This document shows, in pieces, positions 1 through 5,240 of a stretch of 5,240 bases of DNA. Each line of letters opens with the position of its first letter. The first letter of the stretch is position 1. The notes under the pieces were generated by a model. It searched no databases. It saw only the letters and a program-made list of their open reading frames with translations, and was not told the origin of the DNA. Origin of the DNA: DASUFI01 sp036274635 (GTDB taxonomy: Bacteria; Planctomycetota; B15-G4). Location of the stretch: contig DASUFI010000299.1 in the NCBI GenBank assembly GCA_036274635.1, forward strand, positions 1-5,240. The letters are read 5' to 3'. The translations under genes were made by a program, and so were the position numbers.

Positions 1-1502
1 CGGTCTTCCAGCTCCTCTGCACGACGCGCTCGCGCTGCGGCGAGGTGGCGCTCGCGCGCTGGCTGCTCGGCGCACCGGACCCCGCACCCGAGACAGCGGC
101 CTTCGACGCCGCCGCGATCCGCGCGCGGCAGCAGGCCGTCGCGGCCCTGTCACCCGAGTCCGAGCTGCGTGAGCGGCTCGCCCTGACGGGCGACGAGCTC
201 GCGAGCGGCAAGCCGAGCGATCTGGACCCGCGGGCGCTGCGCGCGTGGTCGGCGGCCGAACCGATGCGCTTTTCCGCCGTCGAGCGCGGGACAGCGGTCG
301 CGCTCGGCGGGCTTGCTGCGGCCGCTGCGGCGACGTGGGCCGCGGGCATCACGAGCTTCCTCCCACTGCTCGTCGTGGCCACTGCGGAGGCCGTCTTCGC
401 CCAGGCCTTGAAGCGGCGGATGCGGTGCGTTGATCGGCTGGCGGAGAGCGGCGAGCACCCGCTGTCCCTGCTGTCCCAGCTTCTCTCCCTGCTCGAGGAG
501 CGCGCGCGGCGCCCGTCGCCGCCCGCCGCGCTGGCCGAGCTGGGCGCCGCGGTCGGCGTCTCCGCTGCGCTGGCGAGCGATCATGCCGCGCGGCCCGCCA
601 GCGCCGACATCGCCCGCTTCGGTTCGCTGGCGCGCTCGGTCGCGTCCGCCCGGCGCAACGGCGTGTACGCCCTGTTCGCCTTCCTGCTGCAGATCCGCGT
701 GCACCGGGCGCACGCGCTCGAGCGCTGGCGCGTGGAGGTCGGGCCCGCGCTCTCCCGGTGGCTCGACGCCGTGGGTGAGTTCGAGGCGCTCCTCGCGCTC
801 GCCGGTTATGCGCACGAACACCCGGACGACGTCTTCCCCGACATCGTTTCGATGCCGAGCCTGCAGGCTTCCGGCCTGGGACATCCGCTGCTGCCGGAGG
901 CCAACTGCGTCCGCAACGACGTCGCGCTCGACAGCCGGCACGCCCTGCTGCTCATCTCCGGCTCGAACATGTCCGGCAAGAGCACGCTCCTGCGCGCGGT
1001 GGGTCTGGCGGTCGTGATCGGCCAGGCCGGCGCGCCGGTGCGGGCGCGCACCCTGCGCTTCTCGCCGGTGCAGGTCGGCGCATGCATCTCCATCCACGAC
1101 TCGCTGCGCGACGGCTCGTCGCGCTTCTGGGCCGAGATCACCCGGCTGCGCGCCATCGACGACGTTGCGCGGGGCGGCCGGCCACTGATCTTCCTGCTGG
1201 ATGAGCTGCTCTCCGGCACCAACAGCCACGACCGCCTGCTCGGCGCACGCGCCGTGCTGCGGCAACTCCTCGCGCACGGCGCGATCGGCATCGTGACCAC
1301 GCACGATCTCGCGCTGGCCCAGCTCGCGGACGAACTCTCTCCGCTCGCCTCCAATGCCCACTTCGAGGACGGACTGCAGGACGGACGGATGGTCTTCGAC
1401 TACCGGATGCGCCCCGGCGTCGTGGAGCGCGGCAACGCGCTGGCGCTCATGCGATCGCTCGGCCTGCTTGGAGATGCCGGAGAGTCCGGGACGGCACCGT
1501 GA
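1..1502 (+). CDS. MutS-like membrane-associated ATPase, 5' partial
   Basis: This is the C-terminal part of a MutS-superfamily protein; 499 residues are readable from the first full codon at 3. A GTG at 45 could be taken as a start, but the frame is open to the left edge. The codons before it read VFQLLCTTRSRCGE, which matches the MutS core-domain pattern (SLFQLL-x-T-x-T-x-x-G), so the true start is upstream. The core/lever region includes EFEALLALAGYAHEHPDD (about 775-831). The ATPase domain has Walker A GSNMSGKST (960-986, Lys at 978), Walker B LIFLLDE (Asp 1200, Glu 1203), the signature SGTNSHDR (from 1212) and a TTHD switch (His at 1302). It ends in the usual MutS-like FDYRMRPG tail, with a TGA at 1500-1502. 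Two hydrophobic stretches (about 288-401) predict a membrane hairpin where canonical MutS continues into its lever and clamp. The family couples ATP hydrolysis to DNA binding; whether this member repairs mismatches is unknown, and the mismatch-reading N-terminus cannot be seen. Confidence 0.93.
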   Translation, partial: VFQLLCTTRSRCGEVALARWLLGAPDPAPETAAFDAAAIRARQQAVAALSPESELRERLALTGDELASGKPSDLDPRALRAWSAAEPMRFSAVERGTAVALGGLAAAAAATWAAGITSFLPLLVVATAEAVFAQALKRRMRCVDRLAESGEHPLSLLSQLLSLLEERARRPSPPAALAELGAAVGVSAALASDHAARPASADIARFGSLARSVASARRNGVYALFAFLLQIRVHRAHALERWRVEVGPALSRWLDAVGEFEALLALAGYAHEHPDDVFPDIVSMPSLQASGLGHPLLPEANCVRNDVALDSRHALLLISGSNMSGKSTLLRAVGLAVVIGQAGAPVRARTLRFSPVQVGACISIHDSLRDGSSRFWAEITRLRAIDDVARGGRPLIFLLDELLSGTNSHDRLLGARAVLRQLLAHGAIGIVTTHDLALAQLADELSPLASNAHFEDGLQDGRMVFDYRMRPGVVERGNALALMRSLGLLGDAGESGTAP

Positions 1503-1514
1503 TCCGCCCGTAGC

Positions 1515-2012
1515 TCAAGCCCGCAGGGAGCGCAGCCCACGCATCGCGCGCACCTCGTTGACCGCCGCCAGCGCCCGCGGCTCCTTCGCCAGCAGCTTCA
1601 CCAGCTGCGTCGGCGTCACGCCCAGCCACGGCGCGGCCGCGATCACCTCGTGCTCGTGCGCCGCAAGCACGTCCAGCGCCTCCGCCAGCAGCGCCGGGAA
1701 GTCCTCGTGCGCCGCGCTGAGCGCGAAGCGCCCGCCGCGCACGCGCGCCACCCACTTCGCCGACGGCCCCGGCGCCGCCGGCTCGCGCACGGCCAGCGCC
1801 AGGTTGAGGCGCAGGCGCTCCGTGGCCACGCGCAGGTTGTCCGTGCGCGTGCGCCGCTCGTTCGCCTCCGCGCGCACGCCCGTCGGCCGGTGCCGCAGCA
1901 CGACGCCCGTGCTCGCCTTGTTGCGGTGCTGCCCTCCGGGCCCGCTGCGGCGCACGGGCGTCTGCTCGCACTGGCGCAGCAGCGCGGCGGCACCCAGCGC
2001 GGCTGGATGCAT
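1515..2012 (-). CDS. Stand-alone GGQ peptide chain release factor-like protein
   Basis: This encodes a 165-residue protein related to the catalytic domain of class I release factors. The motif SGPGGQHRNK (residues 23-32, GGQ at 26-28) is the loop that enters the peptidyl transferase centre and triggers hydrolysis of peptidyl-tRNA. It is followed by the typical TGVRAEANERR segment (about 44-54). The protein has no room for the stop-codon-reading domain of RF1/RF2, so it resembles ribosome-rescue factors such as ArfB. It lacks ArfB's lysine-rich tail. Residues 105-165 instead form a predicted helical region with a possible helix-turn-helix (LGVTPTQLVKLL). I associate this layout with planctomycete proteins annotated as release factor-like. 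The ATG at 2012-2010 shares its A with the TGA of the upstream gene (TGATG). No Shine-Dalgarno is seen, so translation probably depends on reinitiation. Family assignment is secure; the rescue role is inferred. Confidence 0.9.
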   Translation of the reverse strand: MHPAALGAAALLRQCEQTPVRRSGPGGQHRNKASTGVVLRHRPTGVRAEANERRTRTDNLRVATERLRLNLALAVREPAAPGPSAKWVARVRGGRFALSAAHEDFPALLAEALDVLAAHEHEVIAAAPWLGVTPTQLVKLLAKEPRALAAVNEVRAMRGLRSLRA

Positions 2013-2014
2013 CA
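2010..2014 (-). promoter_or_regulatory. TGATG stop/start overlap (translational coupling site)
   Basis: Read on the minus strand, the TGA (2014-2012) ending the ATP pyrophosphatase gene shares its A with the ATG (2012-2010) of the release-factor-like gene. No purine-rich ribosome binding site lies just upstream, where the sequence is GTGCTGCCGGCC. This arrangement usually means terminating ribosomes restart on the second gene, which ties its output to that of the first. Confidence 0.75.
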
Positions 2015-2707
2015 GGCCGGCAGCACGTCGGCGAAGACGAAGCCGTCGCGCGTCACGATCTCGCCGGTGCGCACCGCGAGCGGCCGGCTGAACATCGGCC
2101 CGGCGGAGACGAAGGTGTGGAACTCGCCGTTCTCGCCGCAGGGGTCCGCGCCGGGCGGCAGCTCGTCCAGCAGCGCGCGGTCGAAGCGCCGGCCGGCGAA
2201 GCGCCCGGCGATCTGTCGCGGGTCCACGGCCGTGAGGTGCGCGACGAGCCCGCCGGCCAGCATCTCCTCGGCCAGCGCGCGCGTCGGGCGGCCCCACAGC
2301 GGGAAGAGCGGCGTGATGCCGGTGCCGACCAGCTTCTCCTCCCGGTAGCGGCGGATGTCCCGCAGGAAGAGGTCGCCGAAGGCCACGTGGGCGATGCCGT
2401 CGCCGCGCGCGCGAGCCATGGCCGTGGCCATCGCGCGCTCGTACTCGGCGTTGCTGCAGGGCGAGGGGATGGCCACCTCGAGGAGCGGCAGGCCGGCGGC
2501 TGCGGCCTGCGAGGCCAGCAGCTCGCGGCGCACGGCGTGCATGGCCACGCGGCCGTGCGTCTCGTTCACCGTGGTCAGCAGGCCGACCACGCGCGGCGCT
2601 CGCGGGTCGCGCACGGCCGCCTCGCGCAGGACGTGCAGCGACCACGCGGAGTCCTTGCCGCTGCTCCAGGCCAGCAGGGCGCGCGGGGCGTCGTCGGACG
2701 CGGTCAT
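2012..2707 (-). CDS. Dph6/DUF71-family PP-loop ATP pyrophosphatase
   Basis: This encodes a 231-residue protein of the Dph6-related (DUF71, COG2102) adenine nucleotide alpha-hydrolase family. The N-terminal PP-loop WSSGKDS (residues 14-20) binds ATP, which the family cleaves to AMP and pyrophosphate while adenylating a substrate. Other family marks are IPSPCSNAEYE (80-90), FGDLFLRDIRRYREE (110-124), PLWGRPT (136-142) and the C-terminal GENGEFHTF (191-199). The length is normal for a single-domain member, with none of the extra domains of eukaryotic Dph6. In archaea and eukaryotes Dph6 amidates diphthine on elongation factor 2. Bacteria generally lack diphthamide, so the substrate here is unknown; comparative genomics has linked some bacterial members to B12 salvage. 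The ATG at 2707-2705 was chosen because it lies just before the conserved PP-loop strand; no clear Shine-Dalgarno is seen. It is the first gene of a two-gene unit with the GGQ protein. Confidence 0.92.
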   Translation of the reverse strand: MTASDDAPRALLAWSSGKDSAWSLHVLREAAVRDPRAPRVVGLLTTVNETHGRVAMHAVRRELLASQAAAAGLPLLEVAIPSPCSNAEYERAMATAMARARGDGIAHVAFGDLFLRDIRRYREEKLVGTGITPLFPLWGRPTRALAEEMLAGGLVAHLTAVDPRQIAGRFAGRRFDRALLDELPPGADPCGENGEFHTFVSAGPMFSRPLAVRTGEIVTRDGFVFADVLPA

Positions 2708-2761
2708 GCGGGGCGAGCGTAACAATCCGCGCGGTGGACTCGCGCCGCTCCGCCACGGATC
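2708..2761. promoter_or_regulatory. 54-bp divergent spacer, presumed to hold both promoters
   Basis: This is the only space between the start codons of the leftward two-gene unit and the rightward lipoprotein gene. Its one AT-rich patch, GTAACAATCC (2719-2728), stands out in a GC-rich background. AACAAT (2721-2726) matches four of six bases of the sigma-70 -10 consensus on the plus strand, but I see no matching -35. A GCGCG/CGCGC inverted repeat with a 7-base loop (2729-2733 and 2741-2745) follows and could easily be chance at this GC content. The promoter role is inferred from gene layout; no element is firmly identified. Confidence 0.3.
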
Positions 2762-5240
2762 ATGGCGCGCATGAGCATAGCCGGGCGGTGGAGCGTCGTG
2801 CCGCGGCGAGCCGCGGCGCTGGTGGCGGCCGGGCTGCTGGTCGCGGGTTGCGGAAAGTCGAGCGAGCCGCAGGCCGCGGCGGCGGACGCGGACCTCGTCC
2901 GCGCGCGGGTCGAGGCCGAGTTCGTCGACGGCAAGACCCTCACGGCTCAGCAGACGCTGGCTCCGCTCGTGAACCAGCCCGACGCGGCCGTCGAGGACCT
3001 GGTGCGCGCGGCCGTCCTCGCGGTGGCGGCCACGGACTACCGCGGCGCCGACGCCTGGCTGACGCGCGCCCGCGCCGCAGCACCCGACGACCTGTCGGTC
3101 AACTTCCTGAGCGGCGTCGTGGCCGTCCGGCTGGCGGACTTCCCGGCCGCGGTGCCGTACTTCCGCGCCGTCGTGAAGGGCGATCCCTCCGACCTCGCGG
3201 CGCGCTTCTGGCTGGCCGAGGCGCTCGATTCCGTGGACCAGCCGGACGAGGCCCTCTCGCTGCTGCGCCAGGTGCGCGCCGCAGGCCGCGACGCCGATCG
3301 GCAGCTCTACGTGAGCTCCACCTTCAGGCTGGCCATGGCCCTGCGCGGCCAGCCCGAGCAGGCGCCGCTGCTGGCCGAGTACGACGAGCTGACCAAGGTG
3401 CGCAAGATCTCGGCGCCGACGCAGCCCGAGCTGGAGCAGCGCGGCTGGGGCCGCCTGCGCCCGCCGACGGCGCGTGGCGTGCCCGACGGCCCGCCCGCCG
3501 AGCCGAAGCTGCCAGCCTTCACGTCCGGCGCCGTCGTCGACCTCGACGGCGCGACGGACGTCCTCGCCGCCGACGTGGACGCGGACGGCCGCACGGACCT
3601 CGTCGGCTGGGGCCCGCACGGCGTCGTGGTCGCGCACCAGACCGCGCCGGGCCAGTTCACGCTGCAGCGCGTGAGCGATCGCGCCACGCTGGCCGCCGCG
3701 GCAGGCGACATCGACGAGGGCGACCCCAACGTTCGCGACGACGGCAGCAGCGTCCGTGGCTCCAACCCGCACTACCACCCCGCGCTCGAGCTCGCCTGCC
3801 TGCAGGCCGGCGCGGGCGACGCGCAGCCGGCGCTGGCGCTCTTCTCGCTGGACGCCGCCGGCAACTGGTCGCGCGTGGGCCCGGGCTTCGCGCCGCTGCC
3901 CGGCGCGCGCGCCGTGCTCTTCAGCGACTTCGACCACGACAGCCTGCTGGACGTGCTCGTGGCCGGCGCGCACGGCGTCACGCTGCTGCGCAACGCCGGC
4001 GCGCTGCGCGAAGACGGCCAGGCGCTCCAGGACGCCACGCCCGAGGCGGCCTCGGCGCTGGGGCCGAGCCGCGCACTCATCGCCGAGGACATCGACGGCG
4101 ACAACGACGTCGACTACGTCGTCGCCACCGACCGCGGTCTCGCGCTGCTGGACAACCATCGCGGCGGCGGCTTCGTCGACGCGACGGCTGCGTGGCACGC
4201 GCCGCCGGGCGTGTTCGAGGCGGCGGCCGTGCAGGTCGTCGACCTGGACGAGGACGGGCATCCCGACCTGCTGCTCGCGGCCGCGGACGGCGTGCACTGG
4301 GCGCGCGGGAGCGCAACGGGCTTCGCGGCGCCGAAGCCCATCCTCGCCGAGGGCGGCGCGCGCCTTGCGCTGGCCGATCTCGACCTCGACGGCCACGTCG
4401 ACCTGCTGCTCGCGCGAGGGCCGGAGATCGAGAGTCGGCGCGGACCACTCACAGGCCGCAGCTCGACGCCGGCGCCGGCGGGCGGCATCCACGGCGGCGG
4501 CGGGCCCGGCGGCACGCCGTTCGTGCTCGCGGACCTCGACGGCGACCTCGACGACGACGTGGCCGTGCTCCTGGACGGCAAGGCCACGGTCTTCGACACG
4601 CAGCTCACCGGCGCGCACGCGCTGTCCGTCGCGCTCGCGGGCCGCAAGGACAACACGCACGGCGTGGGCGCCCTCGTCGAGCTGCGCGCCGACGGGCGCT
4701 ACCAGCGCCAGTACGCGCGCGGCGAGCCGCTGCTCTTCGGGCTGGGCGAGCTCGCGCGGGGCGACGTGCTGCGCATCACCTGGCCCAACGGCGTCGTCCA
4801 GCACCTGCGCGACGACGCGCTGGCCGCCGGCCAGCACCTCACGGTCGAGCAGGTCATGCGCGTGGGCGGCAGCTGTCCCTTCCTCTACGCCTGGAACGGC
4901 CACGAGTGGGTGTTCGTGACCGACGCCATCGGCGCCGCGCCGCTGGGCCTGCCCGCGGCGCCGGGCGTCATGGTGCCCTTCCGCAGCACCGAGGACCTCA
5001 AGGTGCGCGGCGACCAGCTCGTGGCCGACGGCGGGCAGCTGCGCCTGTGCCTCACGGAGGAGCTGCGCGAGGTCACGTACATGGACCGCCTCGCGCTGCA
5101 CGCCATCGACCACCCGGCGGGCGTGGAGATCCAGCCCAACGAGCGCTTCACCTTCCCGCCCTTCCCCGAGCGCCACGTGCACACGCTGCGCGACGTGCGG
5201 CCGGTGGCGCGGGCGCTGGCGAGCAACGGGCAGGACGTCA
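2762..5240 (+). CDS. Secreted lipoprotein: TPR, FG-GAP propeller and ASPIC/UnbV (CRTAC1-like), 3' partial
   Basis: The frame is open for 826 codons to the right edge with no stop. An in-frame TAA at 2720 makes the ATG at 2762 the first possible ATG/GTG start; a second ATG at 2771 is also plausible, and neither has a clear Shine-Dalgarno. The N-terminus has basic residues, a hydrophobic core and a lipobox VAGC (Cys30), predicting a lipid-anchored exported protein. Residues about 78-172 resemble two or three TPRs. Six Asp-rich FG-GAP/EF-hand-like loops begin at residues 271 (DVDADGRTD), 389, 443, 494, 539 and 591 (DLDGDLDDD), probably calcium-binding blades of a beta-propeller. An ASPIC/UnbV domain follows (about 621-695: GVGALVE, FGLGE, WPNG at 674-677). 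After it comes a region with CPFLYAWNGHEWVFVTD (705-721) and PPFPE (799-803), which I recall as the usual tail of such proteins in planctomycetes and acidobacteria. Relatives are usually longer, so the C-terminus is cut off. The molecular role is unknown; extracellular binding is inferred. Confidence 0.9.
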   Translation, partial: MARMSIAGRWSVVPRRAAALVAAGLLVAGCGKSSEPQAAAADADLVRARVEAEFVDGKTLTAQQTLAPLVNQPDAAVEDLVRAAVLAVAATDYRGADAWLTRARAAAPDDLSVNFLSGVVAVRLADFPAAVPYFRAVVKGDPSDLAARFWLAEALDSVDQPDEALSLLRQVRAAGRDADRQLYVSSTFRLAMALRGQPEQAPLLAEYDELTKVRKISAPTQPELEQRGWGRLRPPTARGVPDGPPAEPKLPAFTSGAVVDLDGATDVLAADVDADGRTDLVGWGPHGVVVAHQTAPGQFTLQRVSDRATLAAAAGDIDEGDPNVRDDGSSVRGSNPHYHPALELACLQAGAGDAQPALALFSLDAAGNWSRVGPGFAPLPGARAVLFSDFDHDSLLDVLVAGAHGVTLLRNAGALREDGQALQDATPEAASALGPSRALIAEDIDGDNDVDYVVATDRGLALLDNHRGGGFVDATAAWHAPPGVFEAAAVQVVDLDEDGHPDLLLAAADGVHWARGSATGFAAPKPILAEGGARLALADLDLDGHVDLLLARGPEIESRRGPLTGRSSTPAPAGGIHGGGGPGGTPFVLADLDGDLDDDVAVLLDGKATVFDTQLTGAHALSVALAGRKDNTHGVGALVELRADGRYQRQYARGEPLLFGLGELARGDVLRITWPNGVVQHLRDDALAAGQHLTVEQVMRVGGSCPFLYAWNGHEWVFVTDAIGAAPLGLPAAPGVMVPFRSTEDLKVRGDQLVADGGQLRLCLTEELREVTYMDRLALHAIDHPAGVEIQPNERFTFPPFPERHVHTLRDVRPVARALASNGQDV

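Noticed and set aside
150..1361. A minus-strand 403-residue open frame, and shorter ones within the same span.
   Set aside because: They are antisense to the MutS-like gene, whose Walker A, Walker B and signature motifs are unambiguous. The products are low-complexity and Arg-rich.
1503..1514. A possible bidirectional terminator in the convergent gap between the MutS-like and release-factor-like genes.
   Set aside because: The gap is only 12 bases, and I found no strong stem or T-run in it or just beside it.
2013..2756. An N-terminal extension in the release-factor frame that would give a 413-residue protein.
   Set aside because: The extension overlaps the ATP pyrophosphatase gene out of frame and is Arg/Ala-rich without motifs. 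The ATG at 2012-2010 gives a product of typical family length and a coupled TGATG junction.
4077..4558. DNA-level repeats suggested by the recurring GACxTCGAC-type stretches.
   Set aside because: They encode the Asp-rich protein loops of the FG-GAP units. Spacing and flanking bases vary, so these are protein repeats and not a DNA repeat array.
3756..4919. A plus-strand 387-residue open frame.
   Set aside because: It overlaps the lipoprotein gene in another frame and gives an Arg/Ser/Ala/Pro/Thr-rich product with no motif. The real gene is in the frame starting at 2762, which has no stop before the window edge.
2708..5182. A stop-free minus-strand frame continuing upstream of the ATP pyrophosphatase, which would give a 1056-residue protein.
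   Set aside because: It lies wholly antisense to the lipoprotein gene, whose plus-strand frame has a signal peptide, FG-GAP loops and ASPIC/UnbV motifs. The antisense product is Arg/Ala/Val-rich with no recognisable domain. Open antisense frames are expected where third positions are nearly all G or C.

Overview
This is a very GC-rich bacterial window, above 70% by eye, with third codon positions almost all G or C. It is coding nearly end to end. It suggests an environmental, possibly uncultured lineage such as Planctomycetota, or less likely Acidobacteriota. That placement is an inference from two protein types I associate with those groups: a stand-alone GGQ release-factor-like protein with a helical C-terminal extension, and a TPR/FG-GAP/ASPIC-UnbV lipoprotein. 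No rRNA or other phylogenetic marker is present.

There are four genes. (1) Positions 1-1502, plus strand: the C-terminal 499 residues of a MutS-like ATPase with a predicted membrane hairpin; its 5' end lies outside the window. (2) Positions 1515-2012, minus strand: a 165-residue class I release-factor-like protein with the GGQ motif. (3) Positions 2012-2707, minus strand: a 231-residue PP-loop ATP pyrophosphatase of the Dph6/DUF71 family. (4) From 2762 to the window edge, plus strand: a large secreted lipoprotein with TPRs, an FG-GAP-type propeller and an ASPIC/UnbV domain. Its reading frame is open for 826 codons and is cut off at the right edge.

Genes 2 and 3 form a two-gene unit transcribed leftward (ATP pyrophosphatase first). 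They overlap by one base in a TGATG, so their translation is probably coupled. This unit converges on the MutS-like gene with a 12-bp gap and diverges from the lipoprotein gene across a 54-bp spacer that must hold both promoters. The GGQ protein probably acts on ribosomes. The partner's substrate is unknown, and the pairing is the most suggestive functional link here. The MutS-like protein and the lipoprotein have no evident connection to that pair.

I found no mobile element, CRISPR array, tRNA, rRNA, riboswitch or convincing terminator. I see no clear evidence of a wholly new system. The points most worth a second look are the coupled GGQ/ATP-pyrophosphatase pair, the membrane hairpin in the MutS-like protein, and the probable seven-bladed propeller with a conserved-looking C-terminal region in the lipoprotein.
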